A stretch of 64,000 bases of DNA from Camelus bactrianus (Eukaryota; Chordata; Mammalia; Artiodactyla; Camelidae). The position numbers and the translations under genes are program-made. Numbering within the stretch: position 1 is the stretch's first letter; every line of letters starts with the position of its first letter. Location: NCBI RefSeq assembly GCF_048773025.1, contig NC_133545.1, positions 10,682,001-10,746,000 on the forward strand, written 5' to 3'. This document shows positions 49,391-61,329 of this stretch, one piece after another. The notes under the pieces are model-generated. The model worked only from the letters and a program-made list of their open reading frames with translations. It had not been told where the DNA came from and did not search any database.

Positions 49391-50458
49391 AGATCATTAA
49401 AGGCCCAGGGCTTGGAACCCAGGTTTTTGTGATTCTAAGGTCTCTGTCTTTTCTTCACTCTGGCTGATCCCAGGAACGCGGCTTTTCCTCTGGGAACCAC
49501 CCAGCTGAGCCCCACTGGCTCCATCTTAATAATCTAACTAAACGCAGTGCTTGCTGTGGTCAGATAATCCAGGGAAATACCCAGTAGTGCGGGTTTCTTC
49601 CCCTCAGTGCTCTCATCACCTGGTGACTTTAAGTTCCCTTTCCAGCACTAGGACCTAAGATGCTGCTGGGAATTTTCCTCACCTCACAAGCAAAGTATCT
49701 GCACTTTAACTGATGTCCTGCCCCTCAGGCTGTTTAACCTCCAACACCTAGTGTGAGGAGGGAGATTTCAGGCTGAAGAGAGAGTGTATATCTGGGGAGT
49801 AAATCCACCCCAGTGGCCCAGGTTCGCATCCAGCCTCTCTGTGCTGTACACACAGCCTGGACCGCGGAGGTCTGGGGCTTAGGAGGAGAGGAAGAGGTTT
49901 TAAGCCTAATTTTAAATCAAAACTTCTAAACAGTAAATCAACAAACCCCACTTGTTTGGAGTTCTTGTTTCTCTCCCTTTTTCACCTCTCTATTCCACTC
50001 TTGTTTGTCATCCTTTCTGTCCTCTGTTCAGTGGAACCTCCATCTACACCTCCCAGGAGCCCGCTCTGCCCAGGGCTTCCCATCCTGTGCTCACTCCTAC
50101 CTTTTCCTGCTCCTCCAGCTCATTTTCCCCTTGGTAGCAGCTTCCCTGCTCCTACCCTTCCCCCAGCCCAGGACTGCCCTCCTCAGGTTTTTTCTCCAGT
50201 CAAGCAGCTCTCAGACTCCCAATAAATCCTCTCTTTGTCCACCACTCACCCTGCCCCTAAAAACCTCAGAAAAAAGAGACCAAATCCCCGCTGCCCTCTG
50301 TGCAAGTTCCCAGACGTGAGTACCACATCCAGTACCCGCTCCCTTGCAGAGCTGACCCCACAGATGGACAAGTGGCCGCGCGCCCCACCTCCAGCCCACC
50401 GCCTTCTCCGTGGACGCAAGGATCTGGGCTGGAAGGCACAGAGACTTCCACATCTTAC

Positions 50459-50505
50459 CTAAGACCGTGAGCCTGGTGCCTGGGCCGAAATGCTGCTCAT
50501 AGGAC
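50459..50505 (-). CDS. TRBJ2-7: T cell receptor beta joining 2-7
   Basis: 47-nt J segment encoding SYEQHFGPGTRLTVL, GTAAG donor. RSS at 50506-50533: heptamer CACAGAG, 12-bp spacer, nonamer ACGCAAACC (plus strand). Human TRBJ2-7 is SYEQYFGPGTRLTVT. Its heptamer is closer to consensus than that of TRBJ3-7. Confidence 0.92.
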
Positions 50506-50678
50506 CACAGAGGAGGAGCCCCGCACGCAAACCCCCCCGCAGCGCCCAGCCGCCCCTCTCCTGGGTCCCAGCGCCGGGCTCCAGCGCAGGGAGGGGACCG
50601 GGTGCGGGGTCCGGCCGCCCTGCGCCCGCCGCCTTCCATCCCGCCCCGCCGCCGGCTGCCGGGCCCGCGGACACTCAC

Positions 50679-50730
50679 CCGGCACGGCCAGCCGGCTGCC
50701 GGCCCCGAAGGTCAGGGCGGCTGCTGGAAG
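50679..50730 (-). CDS. TRBJ2-6: T cell receptor beta joining 2-6
   Basis: 52-nt J segment identical to TRBJ3-6 (LPAAALTFGAGSRLAVP), GTGAG donor. RSS at 50731-50758: heptamer CACAGCC, 12-bp spacer, nonamer CCAGAAACC. It lies in a near-identical tract shared with cluster 3. Confidence 0.9.
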
Positions 50731-50780
50731 CACAGCCCCCGGGCTCCCCCCAGAAACCGTGCCCGCCCGCCCGCACTCAC

Positions 50781-50828
50781 CTAGCACCAGGAGCCGCGTG
50801 CCCGGCCCGAAGTACTGGGTCTGTGAGT
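50781..50828 (-). CDS. TRBJ2-5: T cell receptor beta joining 2-5
   Basis: 48-nt J segment encoding SQTQYFGPGTRLLVL, GTGAG donor. RSS at 50829-50856: heptamer CACGGCC (variant at the fourth base), 12-bp spacer, nonamer GCAAAAACC. The 3' part equals TRBJ3-5; the 5' tip and RSS differ. Confidence 0.92.
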   Translation of the reverse strand, partial: THRPSTSGRARGSWC

Positions 50829-50883
50829 CACGGCCCCCCAGCCCCGCGCAAAAACCCGCCGCGTCCCCGGTGTCCCTGCTCAC

Positions 50884-50932
50884 CTAGCACCGACAGCCGG
50901 GTGCCTGCGCCAAAGTACTGAGTGTTCTGGCT
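50884..50932 (-). CDS. TRBJ2-4: T cell receptor beta joining 2-4
   Basis: 49-nt J segment encoding SQNTQYFGAGTRLSVL (human TRBJ2-4: AKNIQYFGAGTRLSVL), GTGAG donor. RSS at 50933-50960: heptamer CACAGCC, 12-bp spacer, nonamer ACAAAAACA. It has no separate counterpart in cluster 3. Confidence 0.92.
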
Positions 50933-51028
50933 CACAGCCCCGGGGCGCAGCACAAAAACAGGCCCCCCACCCTGTTGGCGTCCGGAGTGCCCGACTCTCC
51001 TCCCTGTGTCCCTGGAAACCCCGCTTAC

Positions 51029-51077
51029 CTAGCACGGTCAGACGGGTGCCCCCGCCGAAATACAGAGGATCTGTGCT
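51029..51077 (-). CDS. TRBJ2-3: T cell receptor beta joining 2-3
   Basis: 49-nt J segment encoding STDPLYFGGGTRLTVL (human TRBJ2-3: STDTQYFGPGTRLTVL), GTAAG donor. RSS at 51078-51105: heptamer CACAGCC, 12-bp spacer, nonamer CCAAAAACC. The third motif position is Gly, giving FGGG. Confidence 0.92.
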
Positions 51078-51242
51078 CACAGCCCTGGAACCCAGGCCAA
51101 AAACCTGGCCCTATTCTCTCCTGATGCCTTGGATCAGCCCAGGTCCCTCCAACCATGAGCACAGCCCCAAATGGAGTTGGGTAGCTGCCCATCTCTCTCC
51201 ATCCCGCCCCACGGAAGCTCCAGGACCAGCTGCCCTCCTTAC

Positions 51243-51293
51243 CCAGGACAATCAGCTTGGAACCCTCCCCAAAGTACAGCTGCTGGCTGTTTA
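51243..51293 (-). CDS. TRBJ2-2: T cell receptor beta joining 2-2
   Basis: 51-nt J segment encoding VNSQQLYFGEGSKLIVL, GTAAG donor. RSS at 51294-51321: heptamer CACAGCC, 12-bp spacer, nonamer AAGCAAACT, clearly better than the nonamer of TRBJ3-2. Confidence 0.9.
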
Positions 51294-51435
51294 CACAGCC
51301 CTGGAGATCCACAAGCAAACTTCGCCTTTCCAGAGAGCAGCCAAGGAGGGTACAGCGCCCATTCCCTGAACATCAGGGTTCAGAAGATCTTCCAGGCTGG
51401 GCAGCCCCTCCCTCCACCTGGAGCAACCCTCTTAC

Positions 51436-51485
51436 CTAGCACAGTGAGCCGAGTCCCTGCTCCGAAGTACTGCTCAGCGTAGGAG
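51436..51485 (-). CDS. TRBJ2-1: T cell receptor beta joining 2-1
   Basis: 50-nt J segment encoding SYAEQYFGAGTRLTVL, identical to TRBJ3-1; GTAAG donor. RSS at 51486-51513: perfect heptamer CACAGTG, 12-bp spacer, poor nonamer CAAGAATTC. Confidence 0.93.
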
Positions 51486-52136
51486 CACAGTGAGAAGGGG
51501 CTGCCAAGAATTCCTCCCCCTTCCCACCTCCCTTGGCACAGACTGAGGGCCACCTTCCCTCCCCTCTCTGGCTTCTCTCTTCCCACCTGTCTCCAGAACT
51601 AGCTGGACACAGTCACCTGGACCCTGCTTGAGGTCATCCCTAATTTACAGAGAACCACCTTGGCTTGGAGACAATACAGTGGCTGTGAAATCTGCAGGGG
51701 TATTGGTGGTGGAGGTTGGAGTTGAGAAGTGTGCCAGGCTAGACCCTGCCTCTTGCTGGTTATGTGACCTGTAAGCTCGCTGGCCTTAGTTTCTCCACCT
51801 GAACAATGGGGTAGTATCTTTACCCCAGGGTTATTGTGAGTGCTTAACAAATAACCCATCTGCAAGTACTTTGTCAAAGGGCAAGTTTTATGAAAAGCAC
51901 TGAGTGATGATCCTATTTTGAGGCCTTGATTCTTCACTTTTCAGGAAGCTGAGTGTGGAGCAGGGCGAGGCAGAAGTGCTTGCTGAGCCCAGCTCCCTGC
52001 AAGCTCATGTCCCGAGCCAGCTCCAGGGACCTCTCCCAGCTACTCTCCCCATGCAGGAGCCTTCCCTGAGCTGGGTGGAGCTGTTTTCTGAGGCAGGGCT
52101 TTTTGTAAAAGGACCTTCTCTACCTGAATCATTGTG

Positions 52137-52156
52137 CCTCCCCCCGCTATAGTCCC
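52137..52156 (-). CDS. TRBD2: T cell receptor beta diversity, cluster 2
   Basis: 20-nt D segment identical to the cluster-3 D, including both RSSs: 5' heptamer CACAATG (52157-52163, plus strand) with a 12-bp spacer, and 3' heptamer CATTGTG (52130-52136) with a 23-bp spacer. The AP-1 motif TGATTCA lies at 52125-52131. It sits in a 1.3-kb tract almost identical to cluster 3. Confidence 0.93.
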
Positions 52157-52437
52157 CACAATGTTACACCAGGATACAAAAATGTCTTCTCCCGTTGGCT
52201 CTCCTCCCCTAACCACTAGGCAGGGGCAGGAAGTGCAGGTGGCAGAGGCTGGTCTGATTGAGTGGGGCTGGGAAAAGACAAAACCAGAGTACATTTAAAG
52301 TGGGGAAGGGCAGGGAGCTAGTGGTGGTGGGGGAGCAGCGAGGCCCCTCCCTGGAGCACGCTCCACTCTGAGATCGCCTATGTCATGTCATGAGGTCCCC
52401 CCTCAGGGACGCCCTGTGCCCACCTGCACAGGCTGCC

Positions 52438-52444
52438 ATTTATA
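52438..52444 (-). promoter_or_regulatory. Candidate TATA box upstream of cluster-2 D
   Basis: TATAAAT on the minus strand, paralogous to 41924-41930 and at the same distance from the D. Confidence 0.35.
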
Positions 52445-52728
52445 GGGAGGTGGGCTGGGAGGAGCAAGCGGTGGAACCCGTAGAGCAGGTGATGGAAACA
52501 TGGCAGGGGGATTAGCAGCCTGCAAACCCCTGCACTTGCTTCCTGAGCGAGGTCCAAGTTCCTTTCCCTTCGTTTATTCCACAGATATTTAATGAACGTC
52601 GACTGTATGCCAGGTGTCATGCTGGTCGCAAGGATAGGCTCCAATCTCAGCGTGGGATGCACCGACCTGCCTTTTCAACCTTCCTTTTTATGACTCCCCT
52701 CTCTGAACCATGCACCCAGCTGAGTGGA

Positions 52729-54906
52729 AGTATAGGACCCTGTAGTCTCAACCCTTGTTCATGTCTTTGACTGCCGTGACCACTCTCCCATATGGATAAT
52801 TGAGACCAAGTTTTCCTTTGAGGAGTCTGCCACCTTCTCTTATTCTCCCTGATGATCCCAGTCAGAAACTGAGTGCTAACTTCTGCCTGCATTTTAATAG
52901 ACAGCCCACATTGCTAATCGAAGCATCACCTTGTGTGTTAACTGTTTTTACTTATGAATTATCCCCCTCATGAACAGGGAAGTTCTTGGGGACCCTGCCT
53001 TGGATATCTTTATGTTTTGAAGGTTAATAGCCAATGTTGTAACGATACGTGCTTAACAAGTGGGCGACAGTGCACAAGCATGTTTGTATATACAGAAACA
53101 CATATGTGCATGTGCAAGTGTCGGTACATACACAGACACACAGGTTAGAATGCAGGGATGCGCTGTCAAAGAGACATTCGGCTGTGTGCTGCAGGCCTGT
53201 GAGTGGCAGGGTGGACGACTATTGCAGGCAGGCCTTCGGGTGATATCTGCTTCTGAATTAGGTCAGTTAGGCTCCACTCATTAACTCATTCATTTATTCA
53301 AAGATAATTTATTGGGTTCGTACACTGAACCGAGGTACTATGCTCCATCCGAAGGATGCTGTAATAAAACACAATTTGTCATCAAGGAGCTGACCTTCAG
53401 GTGGGGGTGTCAGATGAATAAAGGGGTAGTTTCCATTAAGTGTGGTGAGTGGCAGGAAGGAGGAGGGCCCAGGGCACTGTGACAGCAGGATACAGGATGC
53501 GTTTCATGCAGTCTCAAGGAGTAAGGGGCAAGGACAGTCCAGAGAGGGCTTATTGCAGGGGAGGATGTGATTGCTAAATCTTCAAGGCTGAGTGGGAGTT
53601 TGCATATATGTCATTCCAGGTGGAGGATTGCAAAGTAGCCTGAAGGCAAGTGGCTAGGGGTGGGGGGTCAGAGTGATGGCAGTGAGGTGGGGGGTGGGAG
53701 GTCAGACTGACGGGAGTGAGGTGGGGGGTGGGGGGGTCAGACTGACGGGAGTGAGGTGGGGGTGGGGGGGGTCAGAGTGACAGCAGTGAGGTGGGGGGTA
53801 GGGGGGTCAGACTGACGGGAGTGAGGTGGGGGGTGGGGGGGTCAGAGTGACGGCAGTGAGGTGGGGGGTAGGGGGGTCAGACTGACGGGAGTGAGGTGGG
53901 GTTGGGGGGTCAGAGTGACGGCAGTGAGGTGGGGGGTGGGGGGTCAGACTGACGGGAGTGAGGTGGGGGTGGGGGGGTCAGAGTGACGGCAGTGAGGTGG
54001 GGGGTAGGGGGGTCAGACTGACGGGAGTGAGGTGGGGTTGGGGGGTCAGAGTGACGGCAGTGAGGTGGGGGGTGGGGGGTCAGACTGACGGGAGTGAGGT
54101 GGGGGTGGGGGGGGTCAGAGTGACGGCAGTGAGGTGGGGGGTGGGGGGGTCAGACTGACGGGAGTGAGGGGGAGTGTAAGCTAAGGAGGTGGAGGACAGT
54201 GGTGGGCCTTTCATGACATCCTGAGGACTTTGGGTTACATCACCATGGTGACAATGAGTCAATAAAGAACTTTTGAAGCAGTTTACAAATAGCAATCGGG
54301 CTAAAGATGGTTTTAGGGAACTCTATTTCCTACCCTCTCAGGACTATGAGGGACGTTCTCACTCCCGTCTAGGTCACTAGAATGGAACTTATAATCAGCT
54401 CTGTAACTGAAAGTGGAAGATACATCTGCTACTGAAAAGAGATTTCCAAGTCAGTGACTTCTCTTCTGGGCTGGCAACCCTACCGGGTGGTGAGTGAAGC
54501 CCAGCAGCACACTCAGTGAGACCCTTCAAAGGAGCGTGGATGATGGATATGACTGATGGGGAAGTGGCCACTTGGCGGGTGGACACACCTGTCTAGGTCA
54601 GCGATCCCTCAGAGCACCTTTGTTCCGGCAGAACGGAAAGTTCTTGTAGGAGCACCAGCACTTTTCTAGGCTGTTCAGGAGCAAGCCTCTCTCTTCACCC
54701 ACCACCACTGCTCACCTGTCCTGACGTTCTCTGTCAAAGAGGAGCGGTGCCAGCCACAGCTGGGCCCCTTGCCCCTCAGACCTGAGGGGACTGCACTTTC
54801 CTTGAATTCTTCTTGTTTCTACTCTAAGTGGAGTCACATGGGGGTTCAGAGACAGACAGAAGAGATATCTAGACACTCAGGGCAGAGTCAGCCAGAACAG
54901 GCCATG
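52729..54906. other. Spacer between cluster 2 and cluster 1
   Basis: No gene. It is homologous to 42220-45514 without the LINE-1. It carries a G-rich minisatellite (53656-54172) that the other spacer lacks. Confidence 0.7.
53656..54172. repeat. G-rich minisatellite, about 15 units of 33-36 bp
   Basis: A tandem array on the plus strand. Each unit has TCAGA(G/C)TGACGG, then (C/G)AGTGAGGT, then a run of G with one T or A. I count 15 TCAG starts. TCAGAGTGACGGCAG and TCAGACTGACGGGAG units alternate almost strictly, so the true higher-order unit is a dimer of about 70 bp. The paralogous spacer at about 44745 has only one degenerate copy. Confidence 0.92.
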
Positions 54907-54912
54907 TTTATT
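54907..54912 (-). terminator. Poly(A) signal of cluster-1 TRBC
   Basis: AATAAA on the minus strand, about 210 nt after the stop codon. Confidence 0.78.
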
Positions 54913-55123
54913 GGTCACTCGGTCCAGGCAGGCTAGGGCCCCCCGTGGGCCAGGGCATTCCGGTCATGAGTGTGTAGGTGTGCACACACGTGGCGGGTAC
55001 ATGCTGGGATGAGCAGGTAGAGATGAAGGGGCTCTTCAGAAACACCGGGTAGGAACGGAAACAGGAGAATTGATATCAGGGCAATAACAGGCTGGAGGCT
55101 CCTGGCTCCTCCTCTGAGCTGGC

Positions 55124-56577
<1,454 letters not shown>

Positions 56578-56639
56578 CTGCAGGGGACAGGGGTTGGGAG
56601 CAGAGCTGCTCTGAGAGCTGGCTGGGCTTGGTAGGGGCC

Positions 56640-56670
<31 letters not shown>

Positions 56671-56685
56671 TGTGTGTCTGTGTGA
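56640..56685. repeat. GT microsatellite in the J-C intron, cluster 1
   Basis: A GT repeat at the same position as in the other two cassettes, with its longest pure run here (about 13 GT). Confidence 0.85.
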
Positions 56686-56819
56686 TGAGACGGCAGGGCA
56701 GGAGGTCATCCCAGTACAATTATGTAGCGGCAGGTCCTGCCTATTTAGGGGGCACATCCCAGTACTCCGTGGTTATTCTCCTTCAGCTTTTTCCCCATTT
56801 TTCTATGTCACCCTAGGGG

Positions 56820-58880
56820 TACACAGTGCTGCCTGCCTCCTCCATCTCCCTGAGGTGGCATCATTTCCTGATTTTCTTGGCTTTCTTTGCAAAGTCACAT
56901 ACTTGACGCCCTGTAGGATTATCTATCAAATGAGTGTGTCCGTCTATTTGCTTCCTAGTTCTAAGCCCTCTTTGGTGCATGACTGTGTAATTTTTCAGAC
57001 TTAGAAGTGATTAGAGTTGAATAAGGGTTGATTTTTGAGGCAAAAGATTCCTACTAGCAACGTGATCCTGGGAACTAAATTGACCTTCTAGTCATCATTT
57101 TCCTGTTTTTGCAAGGGGTATGTGTTTGTTTGAGTGGTAGCTCATATTAATCAGAATTAGCTGTTCTTGACTAGAAGAGACACTTTTCTCATTGCATCTG
57201 ATATATATTTTTTTTCCTACGCTATACCCTACTCAGCTTTCATTTTGTTTTCTGCACGTAACCTGTTTTGAGGAGCCCAGGTGCCTCCGGCTAGTATCCT
57301 ACCTGAAGTTCCACCCACACTGAGTCCTACCCCCGGGGTGCCCGGGGTGTGTGATAGCTTGCCTCTGATGGCTGTGATTCCAGGAAAGAAGCTGTTTCTG
57401 GGTTGAACTCTTTCTTCTTTCCATTGCCCAGGAAACCACCCTCCCAGCTTTGGAATCCAAATTCCAGCTCCATTTTATATTTGTGAAAGCAGCAAGACCT
57501 TGGGGACGAATGCATCTCAAAGTCCCAGGGCCATTTCATCAGAGATTCGTAGTGGAGAGTCCCAGACTTCTGCCTGACAGAAGGGAGAGAATTCTGGAAT
57601 TGCTGGAAGGCATGCCCTCATGTGAAGACATGGAGGGATGGAAAACAAACTCATCTACCTTTCAAGCACCCTCCTTTTGCCAAACGTACTGTGCCCTCTA
57701 TTTGGCTCTGTTCTGACAGCGCCAAACTGAGAATGAGTTTGTGGAGCAGAAATGTGGCAAACCCTGAGATGAAAAGGCTGACTACAATAAAGCAAGTCCT
57801 TTGCAAAGAATTTTCACATAATTGAGTCCCTTAAGGACCCCCAGAGGCTGGCACTGTTATCTCTGTTTTATGCATCTCAGAGAGCCCGAGAGACAGTTTA
57901 AGTCACTTTGCAAATTGTGGGAGCCCCTTTCCCCCAGGTGTTTTGAATCTCAGTGATTTGTACTTTCCAATTTCCATTACCTTCCTGGCATATGCTCCCA
58001 TCTGCAGGACAAAACCTGCTCCAGCCAACTAATCTGGCAGGACCGATGTGGCCCATTCCTCTGGCCTCGTCAGTGTCTCCAGCTCAGGCCCATCCTGTTC
58101 TTGCTTTGCTCCTCTGCCTGCCTGCTTCCTCCCAAGGGTGGCGATGGTGTGTTGGTGCTTTGTGATGGGCCCCTTACTCTAATCTCAGGGTAGATCTCGA
58201 GGTTTGAGGAAATGGGGCCTCCGACCTATTTCTCTTCTTTGTGCCTTGTTTGTTGCTAAGATGGTGTAAGTTTCCAGTTGTAACAGCTTATTCAGGCCTA
58301 CCTCTTCTGACCCCCACCAAGCACTGTGTTCCCCAGAGACTCCCCTGCAACTGACATGATGCTGTGACATGGATTTCTGCCCCCTAGGCTCAAGCACACC
58401 CCAAAACCATGCCAGTCTCATCAAGCTGCTCCCCCATTGCCTCCTGAGCCCTTAAACCACCTCAGGAAGACACACCTAGACCTTGGAGACGTTCGAGACA
58501 GAGAAGGAGGACAAGGAAGGTGAGGACAGAGTTCTCAGCTGGCGGTAGGTGTTGGGAGGGATTTTAACGTAGAAGACAGAGCTATTCACCAGCATGGAGT
58601 CAACAGTGCAGGACTGAGTTAGAATGGGAGGGAAAAATGGGGACGATCGGACAAGAAAGGAAACGTAAAACAAAACACACATTAAAAATGCAGAGATGAG
58701 AGGAGTCCTGGAGAACAGTAGGAAGAAGAGTGAGAAAACACAAAACCCAGAGACTGAGCACGGCCCCGAGCTGTAGCTGCTCCGGGAGGGAAGGGCGGCT
58801 TTGACCCCCATCCTTACCCCCAACTCCCCTCCCAGGAGCTGACTGTCATGGCCAACCACAGGCACCCCCATCAGCAGCGG
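56820..58880. other. Cluster-1 J-C intron
   Basis: No gene recognised. It shares only the first 150 bp or so next to TRBC exon 1 with the other cassettes and is otherwise unlike them. A 223-codon open frame on the minus strand (58476-59147) crosses TRBJ1-6 and has no recognised domain beyond the J. Confidence 0.55.
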
Positions 58881-58891
58881 GGCCCCCATAC

Positions 58892-58944
58892 CTGTCACGG
58901 TGAGCCTGGTGCCGAGCCCAAAGTGGAGGGGTGAATTATAGGAA
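58892..58944 (-). CDS. TRBJ1-6: T cell receptor beta joining 1-6
   Basis: 53-nt J segment encoding SYNSPLHFGLGTRLTVT (human TRBJ1-6: SYNSPLHFGNGTRLTVT), donor GTATG. RSS at 58945-58972: heptamer CACAGCT, 12-bp spacer, nonamer GGTAAAACC (plus strand). Confidence 0.93.
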
Positions 58945-59380
58945 CACAGCTGCAGACAGCTGTGGTAAAACCCTCCACCCCGAGGGCTCCAGCCGGAGCG
59001 CAAGTCTGAGCGCCCTGAGAGCCCGGATGGCCACGTTTCCCCGCCTGATTCACGGCTCTGGACCAGAGGGATTCCACTAGGAGAAAGGCCGAAGCCTTTC
59101 TGGGGAAAGGCAGGAAAGAGGAAGAGGCTTAGGAGCAGCAGATCCACATGCAGAAGAAGGAGGGATGAACCGACAGAGTGAGGAGGCAGATGATGGGCTG
59201 AAGACTTAGGGAGGAGAAACAGAGGAATTAACCAAGCCTCATCTACAGTGACGGCAGACCCAGCTCCTTGGAAGCCCCACAGGGATCAGAGAGTTTACTC
59301 GACCCCTTTCCACCAGAGCTGGGAGGACAGAGACTCCAGGTCCAAGGAGTCTGCCCTGCCTCCCGGGTCCCGTGCCTTAC

Positions 59381-59430
59381 CTAGGACAGAGAGTCGAGTC
59401 CCTTCTCCAAAATGCTGCACCCGGTTGCTA
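59381..59430 (-). CDS. TRBJ1-5: T cell receptor beta joining 1-5
   Basis: 50-nt J segment encoding SNRVQHFGEGTRLSVL (human TRBJ1-5: SNQPQHFGDGTRLSIL), GTAAG donor. Heptamer CACAGTA (59431-59437) is good with a 12-bp spacer; the nonamer position reads GGCAGACCC (59450-59458), a poor match. Confidence 0.92.
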
Positions 59431-59656
59431 CACAGTAACACACGAGTGTGGCAGACCCCCGAGTGGCTGAGGGGCGGGTCATACTTTCCAGAAGCTAGCT
59501 TCCCCCGACAACTTCTGGGGATTCTAGCACCTTCTCTGCTCCCCCGTGCTCTCAGAGCCTTTTCTCTGCTGTGTTCTCAGTCCCTGTCTTCTCTAAGGGG
59601 TCCTTCTAGAACTCCAGCCTTACAATACACCATCCCCAAGGAAGACCTTTACTTAC

Positions 59657-59707
59657 CCAAGACGGAAAGCTTCGTCCCGCTGCCGAAATAGAGTTTTTCA
59701 TTAGTCA
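59657..59707 (-). CDS. TRBJ1-4: T cell receptor beta joining 1-4
   Basis: 51-nt J segment encoding TNEKLYFGSGTKLSVL (human TRBJ1-4: TNEKLFFGSGTQLSVL), GTAAG donor. RSS at 59708-59735: heptamer CACAACA (three changes, CAC kept), 12-bp spacer, nonamer AGGAAAACT. Confidence 0.91.
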
Positions 59708-60258
59708 CACAACACTAAAGCCTGGTAGGAAAACTGCGCCTGCGCCTCCCATTCCTTCCTCCTCAAGTCCACCTGCCGCTCTCCCGTTCCTTTCTTTAGT
59801 GGAATTTTAACTCCCAGAGGTGGAGGGGGTGACAACAGTGCAGTCTGAAATGCTGTGGTCAGAGGACCGATTCCACCCCACTCCCACCCCCTCCTTCGTC
59901 CATCTCCTTCTGCAGGAGGGAGAAACAGCAGAACGGACAGATCCCAGGCCAGAGGCTCTCCTATCTACCCCTGCAGTGATGGGCACATGCCAGGGAGACA
60001 GGAGATGGACAAGGTGACCCCTTTCTAGTTGAGACCACCTGCCTCCCAGTAGGGGAACCCAGGCTTGGCACAGGCCGTCCATGAAGTCACTGGAGATGGA
60101 GGCTGTCCATCTCGTCAAGACAAGAATTCATCAAGACACGAATTCGGGTCCTTCTGACAAAAATATGCTTTAACTGAAGCATCTGAGATGGCAGAGCCAT
60201 CGGACTCTGCACCCCACCCCCCTTTTGGTTCCCAGCTCTCCAGCCCTGACTGGCTTAC

Positions 60259-60308
60259 CTACAACAGTGAGCCGGCTTCCCTCCCCAAAATAGTAGGTGT
60301 CTGTAAAG
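60259..60308 (-). CDS. TRBJ1-3: T cell receptor beta joining 1-3
   Basis: 50-nt J segment encoding FTDTYYFGEGSRLTVV (human TRBJ1-3: SGNTIYFGEGSWLTVV), GTAAG donor. RSS at 60309-60336: heptamer CACAGCC, 12-bp spacer, nonamer TTCAAAACC. Confidence 0.92.
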
Positions 60309-60513
60309 CACAGCCTCCCAGATCCACTTCAAAACCTCCCGTTGTCTCCTGAGCCAGCTGGGATTCAGGGAGAGGTTGGGCTGTTCGTGGATCTTTTCCC
60401 CCACAGAACCACCAGGACCCAGGAGCTGGGTCATCCTTCCCTCCCCCAGGGAAGCGAGTCCTCCCCAGGAGACAGTCCTGCCTCATCGTACTCGCTGGAG
60501 ACCCTGGCCTTAC

Positions 60514-60557
60514 CTACGACCGTCAGCTTGGTCCCTGGGCCGAAGTTAAAGTCATAA
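60514..60557 (-). CDS. TRBJ1-2: T cell receptor beta joining 1-2
   Basis: 44-nt J segment encoding YDFNFGPGTKLTVV with the FGPG motif (human TRBJ1-2: NYGYTFGSGTRLTVV), GTAAG donor. It is 4 nt shorter at the 5' end than the human segment. The RSS looks eroded: heptamer CACATCA (60558-60564), and the 12-bp-spaced nonamer position reads CCTACAACG. The coding part is intact, but recombination use is doubtful. Confidence 0.82.
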
Positions 60558-60644
60558 CACATCAGAATACAGCCACCCTACAACGCCCACTGGGGACCCG
60601 CCTTCCCCTACAAGGGGCCAGGAAAGAGCTGGACTATATCTTAC

Positions 60645-60692
60645 CTACAACCGTGAGTCTGGTGCCTTCTCCAAAGAAAACTTCAGTGTTCA
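60645..60692 (-). CDS. TRBJ1-1: T cell receptor beta joining 1-1
   Basis: 48-nt J segment encoding NTEVFFGEGTRLTVV (human TRBJ1-1: NTEAFFGQGTRLTVV), GTAAG donor. Heptamer CACAGTG (60693-60699) is perfect; 12-bp spacer; nonamer AAGGAAAAC (60712-60720) is moderate. Confidence 0.93.
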
Positions 60693-60722
60693 CACAGTGA
60701 CACGGAGCAAAAAGGAAAACAC

Positions 60723-61290
60723 ATATGAAGTGTGCAGAGAGGAGCGGGTCCTGGATGGTGTCTGGTGGATTTTGGAATTAGGAACCCCTCGTGTGCTTTA
60801 TAGACATTGCACAGAAGACTGTTTTTGACTTTTGATTCTTGGGGCCACAGAACATGGCCAGAGTCCATCCAGAGGGCCCTGAAAGATTCCTTTCTGGAAT
60901 CTTTCTGAGGCTCCATCAGAGAGGGATGTGGGCCTGGGGAGGGGAGTGGAGTCCCGGAGACCCATGACTGTCCACAGAGAGCTGGGATACCACTGGCTTC
61001 TTCTTTTAAAGAAGGGGTCCCTTCCCACTGACCTTGTCCTGGGGGACGGGTGGGGTGGGGTCTGTCTAAAGGGGTCTTTCTGGGTTCTTCACCCATGAGG
61101 CCCTGAGGCAGTCTTCTTACATCTGGCTTTCTGCCCGGAAGCTGCAGCTCTGATCCAGGCCTGTCCTTGTCCGTGGCCTTGACTTGACAGGTGGCCGGGG
61201 GTGAGGTGGAGGCATTCTGACCCAAACCACCCTTGGGCCTGTGACCCGGGCAGAGGGCAGAGGGACTGTGGGCTTTGGGACAGGCAGAAA
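60723..61290. other. D1-J1 intervening region
   Basis: No gene recognised. It lies between TRBJ1-1 and the 3' RSS of TRBD1 and is deleted on D1-to-J joining. A 209-codon minus-strand frame (60683-61312) shows no known domain. Confidence 0.55.
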
Positions 61291-61329
61291 GGTTTTTGTA
61301 AAGATTTCCCATAGGGTTGAATCACCGTG

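Larger units (their letters stand above)
50480..50880. other. CpG-rich block over J2-5 to J2-7
   Basis: The counterpart of the block at 40100-40450: GC-rich and CpG-dense over the last three J segments of cluster 2. Judged by eye. Confidence 0.6.

Noticed and set aside
53656-54172. CRISPR array or switch-region-like repeat
   Set aside because: Units are directly tandem without unique spacers, so it is a minisatellite; this locus has no class-switch process.
58476-59147. 223-codon minus-strand frame crossing TRBJ1-6
   Set aside because: Leader-like start, but no recognised domain except the J segment; the frame is open by chance across intron and J.
60683-61312. 209-codon minus-strand frame between D1 and J1-1
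   Set aside because: GC-rich, low-complexity translation without a known motif, in DNA removed by D-J joining.
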